This document shows, piece by piece, positions 7,556 to 15,636 of a DNA stretch of 28,565 nt. The notes beneath the pieces are model-generated. The model saw only the letters and a list, made by a program, of their open reading frames with translations. It had not been told where the DNA came from and made no database searches. Positions within the stretch are counted from its first letter, which is position 1; every line of letters starts with the position of its first letter. Source of the stretch: DATAVK01 sp036267755 (lineage in GTDB: Bacteria; Actinomycetota; Actinomycetes; JAFAQI01); assembly GCA_036267755.1 (NCBI GenBank), contig DATAVK010000146.1:1-28565 (forward strand), in the 5' to 3' direction. The translations under genes and the position numbers were made by a program.

Positions 7556-9352
7556 ATGGCTGACCACGAGAGCCACGACTACGACGTCGTCGTCATCGGT
7601 GCGGGCGGATCCGGGCTTCGCGCCGCGATCGCGGCGCACGAGGCGGGCGCCCGCACCGCGATCGTCACGAAGTCGCTGCTCGGCAAGGCGCACACGGTCA
7701 TGGCCGAAGGCGGCCTGGCCGCCTCGATGGGCAACGTCTGGCCGGAGGACAACTGGAAGGTCCACTTCCGCGACACCATGCGCGGCGGCAAGATGCTGAA
7801 CAACTGGCGGATGGCGCAGCTGCACGCCCAGGAGGCCCCCGACCGGGTGTGGGAGCTCGAGGAGTGGGGCGCGCTGTTCGACCGGACCTCGGACGGCAAG
7901 ATCAGCCAGCGCGACTTCGGCGGTCACCGCTACGCCCGGCTCGCCCACGTCGGGGACCGCACCGGCCTGGAGATCATCCGGACCTGCCAGCAGCGCGTCG
8001 TCCAGCTCGGCATCGACGTCTACATGGAGTGCAACGTCACCCGGCTGCTCAAGGATGGCGACAAGATCGCCGGCGCCTTCGGCTACTGGCGCGAGACCGG
8101 GTCGTTCATCCAGTTCAACGCTCCCGCCGTGATCCTCGCGACCGGCGGCATCGGCAAGTCGTTCAAGGTGACGTCGAACTCCTGGGAGTACACCGGCGAC
8201 GGCCACTCGATGGCGATGTGGGCTGGCGCGTCCTTGATCAACATGGAGTTCGTCCAGTTCCACCCGACCGGGATGGTGTGGCCGCCGTCCGTGCGCGGGA
8301 TCCTCATCACTGAGGGGGTGCGGGGCGACGGCGGTGTGCTCCGCAACAGCGAGGGCAAGCGCTTCATGTTCGACTACATCCCGGAGTTCTTCAAAGCCGA
8401 GACGGCCGACACCGAGGAAGAAGCCGACCGCTGGTACGACGACAAGAAGAACAACCGTCGGCCGCCTGAGCTGCTGCCTCGCGACGAGGTCGCCCGGGCG
8501 ATCAACTCGGAGATCAAGGCCGACCGCGGCTCGCCGCACGGCGGTGTCTTCCTCGACATCGCGAGCCGCCGCGACGCGGCGTACATCCAACGCCGGCTGC
8601 CGTCGATGTACCACCAGTTCAAGGAGCTGGGTGACGTCGACATCACCAAAGAGCCGATGGAGGTCGCACCGACCTGCCACTACGTGATGGGCGGCGTCGA
8701 GGTGAACGCCGACACCCAGGCGGCGTCCGTCCCCGGGCTGTACGCCGTCGGTGAGGTCTCCGGAGGCATGCACGGCGCCAACCGGCTCGGCGGGAACTCG
8801 CTCGGCGACCTGCTCGTCTTCGGTAAGCGGGCCGGGGAGAGCGCCGCGGACTACGTCGCGTCGCTAGCGGCCCGTCCCACCATCGACTCGGCCGACCTCG
8901 AGGCGGCCGTGGCCGAGGCGCTGAAGCCATTCTCGAACACCGGCAACGAGAACCCGTACACCGTGCAGCACGACCTGCAAGACATCATGTTCTCGCTGGT
9001 CGGGATCATCCGTACCGCCGATGAGATGACGCAGGCGCTCAAGGAGATCGAGGCACTCAAGGAGCGAGCGGACCACACCAGCGTCGAGGGCGGCCGGGCC
9101 TACAACCCGGGTTGGCACACGGCACTGGACCTGCGGGCGATGCTGACCGTCTCCGAGAGCATCGCCCGGGCGGCACTGGAGCGGACCGAGAGCCGCGGCG
9201 GCCACACCCGCGACGACTACCCGGCCACCGACCCGTTCTGGGGAACCATCAACCTCGTCGTCAGCGAACGGAACGGCAAGGTCACGCTGGAGCGCAAGCC
9301 GTTGCCGGAGATGCCGGACGAGCTCAAAGAACTGTTCGAGGAGAGCCACTAG
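7556..9352 (+). CDS. sdhA: Succinate dehydrogenase/fumarate reductase flavoprotein subunit
   Basis: A 598-residue FAD-containing catalytic subunit that oxidises succinate to fumarate at the cytoplasmic side of the membrane. The FAD dinucleotide motif is VVVIGAGGSGLRAA (residues 11-24). His46 in KAHTVMAEGG occupies the position of the covalent FAD-binding His. Active-site segments include FVQFHPTGM, TCHYVMGGVEVN (His near 370), GEVSGGMHGANRLGGNSLGDLLVFG, and the C-terminal NPGWHTALDLRAML with ERTESRGGH. A TAGGAGCAGGTGAGAG stretch before the ATG is a good ribosome-binding region. Its stop abuts the ATG of the iron-sulfur gene, so the two subunits are made in step. The length is somewhat shorter than Rv0248c (about 646), within family range. 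Confidence 0.95.
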   Translation: MADHESHDYDVVVIGAGGSGLRAAIAAHEAGARTAIVTKSLLGKAHTVMAEGGLAASMGNVWPEDNWKVHFRDTMRGGKMLNNWRMAQLHAQEAPDRVWELEEWGALFDRTSDGKISQRDFGGHRYARLAHVGDRTGLEIIRTCQQRVVQLGIDVYMECNVTRLLKDGDKIAGAFGYWRETGSFIQFNAPAVILATGGIGKSFKVTSNSWEYTGDGHSMAMWAGASLINMEFVQFHPTGMVWPPSVRGILITEGVRGDGGVLRNSEGKRFMFDYIPEFFKAETADTEEEADRWYDDKKNNRRPPELLPRDEVARAINSEIKADRGSPHGGVFLDIASRRDAAYIQRRLPSMYHQFKELGDVDITKEPMEVAPTCHYVMGGVEVNADTQAASVPGLYAVGEVSGGMHGANRLGGNSLGDLLVFGKRAGESAADYVASLAARPTIDSADLEAAVAEALKPFSNTGNENPYTVQHDLQDIMFSLVGIIRTADEMTQALKEIEALKERADHTSVEGGRAYNPGWHTALDLRAMLTVSESIARAALERTESRGGHTRDDYPATDPFWGTINLVVSERNGKVTLERKPLPEMPDELKELFEESH

Positions 9353-10411
9353 ATGACGTACGACCTGCACATGCGCGTGTGGCGCGGTGATGCCGACGGG
9401 GGCGACTTCGTCAGCTACACCGTGCCGGTCGAGGACGGTGAGGTCGTCCTCGACGCGATCCACCGGCTGCAGGCCACGCAGGCCGGCGACCTCGCCGTGC
9501 GCTGGAACTGCAAGGCCGGCAAGTGTGGCTCGTGCAGCGCGGAGATCAACGGCAAGCCTCGGCTGATGTGCATGTCGCGGCTGTCCAGCTACGAGGCGAC
9601 CGAGACGATCACCGTCAACCCGATGCGGACCTTCCCGGTGATCCGTGACCTGGTCACCGACGTGAGCTTCAACTACGAGAAGGCCCGGGAGATCCCGGCG
9701 TTCGCGCCGCCGAGTGACAACGCCGGTGGCAAGTTCCGGATGCAGCAGATCGACGTGGAACGCAGCCAGGAGTTCCGCAAGTGCATTGAGTGCTACCTCT
9801 GCCAGAACACTTGCCACGTGGTCCGTGACCACGAGGAGAACAAGCCGTCCTTCGCCGGGCCCCGGTTCTTCATCCGGATGGCGGAGCTCGACATGCACCC
9901 GCTCGATACTCAGGACCGCAAGCAGTTGGCGCAGGAGCACGAAGGCCTGGGCATGTGCAACATCACGAAATGCTGCACCGAGGTCTGCCCCGAGGGCATC
10001 AAGATCACCGACAACGGGATCATCCCGTTGAAGGAGCGCGTGGTCGACACCAAGTACGACCCGGTGCTGTTCCTCGGCTCCAAGATCGGCCGGCGCAAGG
10101 AGCGTCGTACCCCGGTGGGGCCGGCGGGTGGCGGCGTCAGCCCGATCAAGCACCCGACCCCCACCTCGGACGTCGCCGGCTTCGCTCTATCGTCCGGCTC
10201 GGCGTCGGGGCTGGCTCCGGCTCCGCCGAAGAGCCCCAGCACGGCGGACCGTGCGGTCTCGGCGGTGAGTCACGCGACGTCGAGCGCCGCGACCGCGACG
10301 GCCTCGGCGGCCACTGCGACCGCGCGGAGCAACAAGACCCTGCCCGCTGCCGGGGCGGCCGCCGGCGTCGGCCTGCTCGCCTGGGTGCTGCGCCGCCATC
10401 ACCGGGGCTGA
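9353..10411 (+). CDS. sdhB: Succinate dehydrogenase iron-sulfur subunit with long C-terminal extension
   Basis: A 352-residue iron-sulfur subunit that passes electrons from FAD to the anchor. Cys53, 58, 61 and 73 are the [2Fe-2S] ligands; Cys144, 147, 150 and 154 fit the [4Fe-4S] motif together with the second set Cys202, 207/208 and 212 for the [3Fe-4S] cluster (last Cys of each motif shared in the usual crossed arrangement). The normal family body ends near residue 250. Another 100 residues follow: a Pro/Ser/Gly linker, an Ala/Thr/Ser-rich stretch (about 295-325), and a 17-residue hydrophobic end (LPAAGAAAGVGLLAWVL, 330-346) followed by RRHHRG. Third positions stay G/C-rich through the tail, so it is truly coding. 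Relatives such as Rv0247c are about 250 residues, making this tail unusual. Confidence 0.93.
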   Translation: MTYDLHMRVWRGDADGGDFVSYTVPVEDGEVVLDAIHRLQATQAGDLAVRWNCKAGKCGSCSAEINGKPRLMCMSRLSSYEATETITVNPMRTFPVIRDLVTDVSFNYEKAREIPAFAPPSDNAGGKFRMQQIDVERSQEFRKCIECYLCQNTCHVVRDHEENKPSFAGPRFFIRMAELDMHPLDTQDRKQLAQEHEGLGMCNITKCCTEVCPEGIKITDNGIIPLKERVVDTKYDPVLFLGSKIGRRKERRTPVGPAGGGVSPIKHPTPTSDVAGFALSSGSASGLAPAPPKSPSTADRAVSAVSHATSSAATATASAATATARSNKTLPAAGAAAGVGLLAWVLRRHHRG

Positions 10412-11238
10412 CCACGCCTGAGCCCGAGGATCTGCTCGAACTGGCCGGCCGACTGGCCCGGGCGGCGGCCGAGATACTGCGCGATCGACCGGCCGATTTG
10501 CAGGCGAGCAGCAAGTCAACCCCCACCGACACGGTCACCGTGATGGACCGACGGGCCGAGCGAGTGATCCTCGACGGCCTCGCGGCCGAGCGACCTGACG
10601 ACGCGGTGGTCACCGAGGAGAGCGCGAACCGACCCGGCAGCAGCGCGGTGACGTGGTACGTCGATCCACTCGACGGGACCGTCAACTACCTCTATGGCAT
10701 CGGCCAATACGCCGTCTCATTGGGTGCCGAGATCGACGGCGAGCCGGTCGTCGGTGTCGTCATCGACGTCGCGCGGGGCGAGGAGTACACCTCGGTTCGA
10801 GGTGGGGGAGCATGGTGCGATGGCCGGCGGTTGACGTGCTCGGCGCAGACCGATCCGGCCTTCTCGCTGGTTGCCACCGGCTTCTCCTATTCGGCACTCC
10901 GCCGTGCTGCCCAGGGACGCACCGTGGCTCGGCTGCTGCCGGCGATCCGCGACATCCGGCGGTTCGGGTCTGCCGCGCTCGACCTGTGCGCCATCGCGGC
11001 CGGCCGCATCGACGCCTACTACGAGGCCGGCATGTTCCCGTGGGACTGGGCGGCGGGCGCACTGATCGCCCGCGAGGCCGGTGCCCGGGTCGACGGGCTG
11101 CTTGGCAAGCCGCCTGGCGGCCACACCACGCTCGCGGCGAATCCGGTGCTTTTTTCAGCGTTGCATGATCTGCTCGTGGCGGCTGACGCCGATGCCGCGG
11201 CTCCAGATGCGCCCGCTCCCGTCGTACCGGGAGACTGA
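10408..11238 (+). CDS. Inositol monophosphatase family protein, non-standard start
   Basis: About 276 residues of the IMPase/SuhB fold, a metal-dependent phosphatase for inositol phosphates or histidinol/fructose-like phosphates. Visible motifs: KSTPTDTVTVMDRRAE (near residues 36-51), VTEESA, the metal-binding WYVDPLDGTVNYLYG (near 82-96) and PWDWAAGALIAREAGARV near the C-terminus. Family similarity begins around EDLLELAGRLARAAAEIL, but no ATG, GTG or TTG exists there. The best-placed codon is CTG 10408, overlapping the sdhB stop as CTGA. TTG 10498 and GTG 10540 are in frame but would remove the first helix, and GTG 10540 also removes the KSTPTD segment. The frame is open upstream to 9955 inside sdhB. 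The end is Ala/Pro-rich. Likely co-translated with sdhB. Substrate unknown. Confidence 0.85.
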   Translation: MTTPEPEDLLELAGRLARAAAEILRDRPADLQASSKSTPTDTVTVMDRRAERVILDGLAAERPDDAVVTEESANRPGSSAVTWYVDPLDGTVNYLYGIGQYAVSLGAEIDGEPVVGVVIDVARGEEYTSVRGGGAWCDGRRLTCSAQTDPAFSLVATGFSYSALRRAAQGRTVARLLPAIRDIRRFGSAALDLCAIAAGRIDAYYEAGMFPWDWAAGALIAREAGARVDGLLGKPPGGHTTLAANPVLFSALHDLLVAADADAAAPDAPAPVVPGD

Positions 11239-11266
11239 TCGGGGTGATTGCGGGCAGGAGTTGGAC

Positions 11267-12460
11267 GTGACCAGCAGGCGGCGAGTCGTGATCGCTGCGC
11301 TGCTGACCGCGGGCACCCTGGCTTCTGCCGGCGTCGTGGGTGTGGTGCTGGCGGCGCACCATCAGCCGGGCGCTGCGGCGGTCACGGCGGGGAGCTCGCC
11401 CGGCGGCTCCGGTGGCAGCTCGACCGCGGGCACCGGATCAGCCAGTCCGGCCAGTACGTCGGCCCAGGCCGGCACCGACATTGCCAACGGCGGCACGACG
11501 GCACCGGTCGTGCCCAAGCTGCACGGCCTCACTCCGCCCGACGTCGCCGTCGACCTACGTCACTCGGCCACGCCCAGGCAGCTGCGGCGGCTGCGCCGGA
11601 CCTCTGGCGTCCACCACGTGGCGTCGCTGGCCCGCGGCGACTTGTCATTGAGCGGTCACCGGATCCAGGTGGCCGGCGTACCGCTGTCCAACATCCGAGG
11701 ATTCACGCCGAAGCTGACCGCGGTGTCGAACCCGCTGTGGCGTTCGGTCGCCGAGGGCGAGCTCACCGTCGCCTACACCAGCTCCCGGCCGTTGCGGCAC
11801 GAGCTCGGTGCCACCTTGCAGGCGGCTGTCGGGGGCGCGGTGCCCGTGCCGCTGCGGGTCGGGGCATTCGCGACGATCGCGTTGCCCAGCGTTGACGCCA
11901 TGGTGTCCGCGACGCAGGCCAAGTCGCTGGGCCTGCCGGCGAACCGCGAGGTGCTGGTCGATGCGCCGAATGTGTCCCTGGACGATCTTCGGGCCGACGT
12001 CAAGACCATCTTCGGCGGGTCGGCTCGGGTTCACGTGACCCGCCCACTGGAGGTCGACCAGAGCGAGGCCAGTAGCTACGCGCTGTCGGTCATCCCGGCG
12101 TCGTACCTCGAGTTGTACCGCCGCGCGGCGCCCACCTGCCCGGGCCTGCCGTGGACCGTCCTGGCCGGCATCGGCACCGTCGAGACCGGCAACGGCAGCA
12201 ACGTCCATCGCTCGGTCGCCGGCGCCGAGGGCCCGATGCAGTTCGAACCGTCGACCTGGGCGCTCTACGGCATTGATGCCGACGGTGACGGCAAGGCGAA
12301 CATCGACGACCCGACGGACGCGGTGTTCTCCGCCGCCCGCTACCTGTGCGCCGCCGGTGCCGGCCGCGGTGCGACCGGCATCGACCAGGCCGTCTTCTCC
12401 TATAACCACGCCTGGTGGTACGTGAAAGAGGTCTTGGACCTCGCCAACCGCTACGCCTGA
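11267..12460 (+). CDS. Membrane-anchored or secreted lytic transglycosylase
   Basis: A 397-residue cell-wall enzyme that cleaves the peptidoglycan glycan strand. The N-terminus is a basic segment plus a hydrophobic helix (residues 4-30), either a signal anchor or signal peptide. A Ser/Thr/Gly-rich linker (about 38-80) and an unassigned beta-rich domain (about 85-265) follow, then the SLT-like catalytic domain (about 275-397). The catalytic Glu is probably E306 in GIGTVETGNG; GAEGPMQFEPSTW (319-331) is the diagnostic motif. DADGDGKANIDD (337-348) resembles a calcium-binding EF-hand loop. Cys291 and Cys361 may form a disulfide. GTG 11267 is chosen because AGGAG ends 6 bp before it. The gap to the phosphatase gene is 28 bp, so it may belong to that operon. 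Confidence 0.88.
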   Translation: MTSRRRVVIAALLTAGTLASAGVVGVVLAAHHQPGAAAVTAGSSPGGSGGSSTAGTGSASPASTSAQAGTDIANGGTTAPVVPKLHGLTPPDVAVDLRHSATPRQLRRLRRTSGVHHVASLARGDLSLSGHRIQVAGVPLSNIRGFTPKLTAVSNPLWRSVAEGELTVAYTSSRPLRHELGATLQAAVGGAVPVPLRVGAFATIALPSVDAMVSATQAKSLGLPANREVLVDAPNVSLDDLRADVKTIFGGSARVHVTRPLEVDQSEASSYALSVIPASYLELYRRAAPTCPGLPWTVLAGIGTVETGNGSNVHRSVAGAEGPMQFEPSTWALYGIDADGDGKANIDDPTDAVFSAARYLCAAGAGRGATGIDQAVFSYNHAWWYVKEVLDLANRYA

Positions 12461-12476
12461 CCGACGTGATTTCGGG

Positions 12477-12503
12477 CTTGACATGGGGACGTGTGGTGTC
12501 AAG
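12477..12503. promoter_or_regulatory. Operator-like inverted repeat before the GMC oxidoreductase gene
   Basis: CTTGACA at 12477-12483 and TGTCAAG at 12497-12503 are perfect 7-bp inverted arms separated by 13 bp. The left arm contains TTGACA, a consensus -35 box, and the right arm ends 8 bp before the GMC start codon. A homodimeric repressor could bind here and control the GMC gene. No good -10 lies at standard distance from TTGACA, so its role as a -35 is uncertain. Confidence 0.4.
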
Positions 12504-12511
12504 GTGGCGCT

Positions 12512-14126
12512 ATGGCTGACTACGTGATCGTCGGGGCCGGCTCGGCCGGCTGCGTGCTCGCCGCCCGGCTTAGTGAGGACCCGGGCGTCTCGGTGACGCT
12601 GCTCGAGGCGGGCGGGCGTGACCGAGCCCGCAACATCGCCATCCCGGCGGCGTTCGGGCAGCTGTTCCGGACCGTCGACGACTGGGACTACGCGACCGAG
12701 CCGGAGCCGGGCTGCGACGACCGCACCCTGTACTGGCCGCGCGGCAAGGTGCTGGGCGGCTGTTCCTCGATCAACGCGATGATCTACATCCGCGGCAACC
12801 GGCTCGACTACGACGGCTGGCGGGATGCCGGCTGCGACGGCTGGGGCTACGACGATGTGCTGCCGTACTTCCTGCGCTCGGAGGGCAACACCCGCGGGTC
12901 ATCGGCGTACCACAACGGCAGCGGCCCGCTGACCGTCTCGGAGCAGCGCTCGCCCAGCCCACTGTCGCTGGCCTACGTCGAGGCAGCCGAGCAGGCCGGC
13001 TACGTCCGCAACCCGGACTTCAACGGCGAGCAGCAGGACGGCGTCGGCCTCTACGCCGCGACCCAGCGGGACGGCCGGCGGTGCTCCACCTCGAAGGCGT
13101 TCCTGCGCCCGGCGCTCAAGCGCCGCAACCTCTCGGTCGTGACCGGCGCGCTGGCCGCCCGGGTCATCACCGAACGCGGCCGCGCGGTCGGCGTCGAGGC
13201 CATCGTGGACGGCCGCCGGCAGCTGTTCCGGGCCGATCGCGAGGTAGTGCTTGCCGGCGGCACGGTGAACACGCCACAGCTGCTGATGCTGTCGGGCATC
13301 GGGCCGGCCGACGAGCTGCACGAGCACGGGATCGACGTGGTCGTCGACTCACCGAACGTCGGCCGCAACCTGCAGGACCACGTCAGCGTCGGTGCGATGT
13401 GGAGCTGCCCGGATCCGGTGTCGCTGTTCGAGGCGGACAAGCGGCTCGGCAACGTGGCGGCGTACATGCTGCGGCACCGCGGCCCGTTCACCTCGGTCGT
13501 GGCCGAGGCGGGCGGCTTCATCTGCTCCGATCCCGGGTTGGACGCCGGACCTGCAGCTGCTGTTCGCGCCGGCGATGTTCCTGGACCACGGCTTCACCGA
13601 CCCGCCCGGGCACGGCATCACGTTGGGGCCGTACCTGCTGACGCCGAAGAGCCGGGGCACCATCACGTTGCGCTCGACCGACCCCTCGCAGCATCCGGTG
13701 ATCCGCGCTAACTACTACAGCGATCCGGCCGACCTCGACCGGATGGTGGCCGGGCTCCGCGTCTGCCTGGACATCGTGGCGCAGCCGGCGCTGGCGAGGT
13801 ACAAGGGCGAGCGGTTCCTGCCGGCTTCCGGCGACGACAGCGACGAGGCGCTGCGAGCCCATGCGAGGGCTCGCAGCGAGACGATCTACCACCCCACCTC
13901 GACGGCGGCGATGGGTCCGGCCGACGACGACGTCTGCGACGCCCAGCTACGAGTGCGCGGGGTGCGCGGGCTGCGCGTCGTCGACGCGTCGGTGATGCCG
14001 ACGGTGCCGCGCGGCAACACCAACGCCCCGACGATCATGATCGCGGAGAAGGCCGCGGACTTGCTCCAGGCGGCTCAGGCCAGCGACAGTGCGACGTCCA
14101 CGTTGCCCCGGACGGCGTTGCTGTAG
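12512..14126 (+). pseudogene. GMC family oxidoreductase interrupted by a frameshift
   Basis: A choline-dehydrogenase-like FAD alcohol oxidoreductase of about 537 residues if repaired. The first part (12512 to about 13540) has the FAD motif YVIVGAGSAGCVLAARL, GGRDRARNIAIPAAF, RGKVLGGCSSINAMIYIRG and the GMC signature GGTVNTPQLLMLSGIGP. The frame then shifts by one base (one extra or two missing) between about 13532 and 13550. The rest continues in another frame: DLQLLFAPAMFLDHGF, YHPTSTAAMG (catalytic His) and PRGNTNAPTIMIAEKAADLL (catalytic Asn). Unrepaired, the first frame reads out-of-frame residues to 13711. ATG 12512 follows AAGGTGG. The last 52 bp overlap the ohr gene on the other strand, adding about 17 non-family residues. 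It may be a real pseudogene or a sequencing error in the CCCGGG run. Confidence 0.85.
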
Positions 14127-14509
14127 GGGCATACCTGGTGGGCGGTCTCGACCAGCTTCAGGGCAGCGTCCCGGTCACTGACTCCCGGTAGCGCGGCGGT
14201 GAGCTCGACGGTCAGCCCGTATCCCACGCCGTCCGCGAGTGGCCCGATGCCGACCGCCGCCGTGACGGTCGAGCCCTCGGCGTCAGCCTTGGCTCGTTGC
14301 GCGACGAGCTTCAACGCCGAGTGGAAGCATGCCGCGTACCCCGCTGCGAACAGCTGCTCCGGGTTGGTGCCGGGGCCGTCGTCGCCGCCCATCGAGGCCG
14401 GGCTCGACAGCGTCACGTCGAGTCGCCCGTCGTCGCTGACGCTCCGGCCCTGGCGGCCGCCGTCTGCGGTTGCCCGGGCGGTGTAGAGCACCTGCTTGAG
14501 CTCGCTCAT
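14075..14509 (-). CDS. ohr: Organic hydroperoxide resistance protein (Ohr/OsmC family)
   Basis: A 144-residue thiol peroxidase that reduces organic hydroperoxides. It has the Ohr arrangement: Arg19, NPEQLFAAGYAACFHSAL with the catalytic Glu51 and peroxidatic Cys61, and HQVCPYSNAVRGNVDVALSL with resolving Cys127. The start YTARATADGGRQGR is typical of Ohr rather than OsmC. ATG 14509 overlaps the end of the acyl-CoA dehydrogenase gene by 4 bp, so it is the third gene of a minus-strand operon. The reading frame is open further upstream, but that extension lies within the dehydrogenase gene. Being coupled to fatty-acyl dehydrogenases suggests protection against lipid peroxides or H2O2-related damage (inference). 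No ohrR-like regulator is present. Confidence 0.93.
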   Translation of the reverse strand: MSELKQVLYTARATADGGRQGRSVSDDGRLDVTLSSPASMGGDDGPGTNPEQLFAAGYAACFHSALKLVAQRAKADAEGSTVTAAVGIGPLADGVGYGLTVELTAALPGVSDRDAALKLVETAHQVCPYSNAVRGNVDVALSLA

Positions 14510-15627
14510 GCTGCCGACTCCGATTCTGATTTCGACTCGGTCGTGACCGGGAGGGTCGTCTCGGCGACTCCTTCGCCGCCGCGCCGGTCGAGTAGCTCGG
14601 CCGCGATGACGGCCCGCTGCACCCGACCGTTGCCGTCGAAGGCGTCGATCCACTGCGCCCGCTTGTAGTAGCGGTGCAGAACATGCTCGTAGGTGAAGCC
14701 GATGCCGCCGAGTGCCTGAATGCCTTGCTCACACGCGAAGACAGCGCCCTCGCCCGCCGCGGCCTTCGCGCCGGCGACGGCGAGATCGGCCTGTGGGTCG
14801 TTCTCGCTGACCGTCCACGCCGCCCAGTAGGCCATCGAGCGCGCCAACTGCAAGGCGACGAAGGTGTTCGCCACCCGATGCGACACGCCCTGGTAGGTCC
14901 CGATGACGCGGCCGAACTGCTGCCGCTCCTTGGTGTAGGCCGCGGTGATGTCCAGCACCCGCTGCGCGACGCCGACCGCTTCGCATGCCAGCAGCGCCAG
15001 CGCTCGCCGCCGTACCTCGGTCAGGGCGTCGGGCGACGCGTCGAGCGAGCGAGCCGGTGTGCCGTCGAGCCGGAGCTCACCCAGTCGCCGGGTGAGGTCC
15101 ATCGTCGAGCGAGGGACGACGACGTCCGGGTTGGCCTCGACATCGACGACGTACAGGCCCTCCGCTGTGACCACGACGACGTCAGTGACCGATGTCAGGT
15201 CCGGGACCAGCACCTTGCTGCCGGTGAGCCGACCGTCAGCACCGGCTCGGGTGCTGCTGCGATGAGCGGCCGTGAGCAAGGTGGCGGGAGAGTCCGGCTC
15301 GGCCCACGCCAGGGTCGCCGAACGTCGGCCGGCGCTGACCGCCTCACGCAGCTCGTCATCGAGCAGCGGCCACGCCAGCCCTACCGTCGCGAACCACGGC
15401 GCCGGGAGCAGGGCGCTGCCGGTCTCCTCGGCGAGCACCGCGTGCTCGAGCAACCCGAGCTCGGGATCGAGCCAGCCCAGCTCGGCGAGCTGCGACCAGC
15501 TATCCGGGTCCCAGCCGGCGTCGGACTCGGCCAGCGCGACGACACGCTCTTCGCCGTACCGGTCGGCGAGGTAGTCCCGGGCGGCCGCGCGCAGCAGCTC
15601 CTGATCCTCGGAGAAAGCGAAGTCCAC
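14506..15627 (-). CDS. Acyl-CoA dehydrogenase family protein, probable non-catalytic partner subunit
   Basis: A 373-residue acyl-CoA dehydrogenase fold: helical N-terminus MDFAFSEDQELLRAAARDYL, a divergent middle domain, and a C-terminal helical domain with YTKERQQFGRVIGTYQGVSHRVAN (shown as ERQQFGRVIG and QGVSHRVAN) and EQGIQALGGIGFTYEHVLHRYYKRA. Where active enzymes have the Y-E-G-T catalytic loop this protein has DAFDGNGRVQR, with no Glu. The HER-type Glu is also missing (ALLACEAVG). The flavin-binding RQFG and QALGGIG motifs are kept. In mycobacterial sterol side-chain degradation such proteins pair with an adjacent catalytic subunit. GTG 15627 has AGGAG upstream; it starts 9 bp after the stop of its neighbour. 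The C-terminal tail is Ser/Glu-rich. Confidence 0.9.
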   Translation of the reverse strand: MDFAFSEDQELLRAAARDYLADRYGEERVVALAESDAGWDPDSWSQLAELGWLDPELGLLEHAVLAEETGSALLPAPWFATVGLAWPLLDDELREAVSAGRRSATLAWAEPDSPATLLTAAHRSSTRAGADGRLTGSKVLVPDLTSVTDVVVVTAEGLYVVDVEANPDVVVPRSTMDLTRRLGELRLDGTPARSLDASPDALTEVRRRALALLACEAVGVAQRVLDITAAYTKERQQFGRVIGTYQGVSHRVANTFVALQLARSMAYWAAWTVSENDPQADLAVAGAKAAAGEGAVFACEQGIQALGGIGFTYEHVLHRYYKRAQWIDAFDGNGRVQRAVIAAELLDRRGGEGVAETTLPVTTESKSESESAA

Positions 15628-15636
15628 GAAAGTCTC

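Noticed and set aside
13532..13550. Programmed ribosomal frameshift in the GMC gene
   Set aside because: No slippery heptamer, rare codon, stop codon or downstream structure typical of recoding is seen, and the family is not known to use it.
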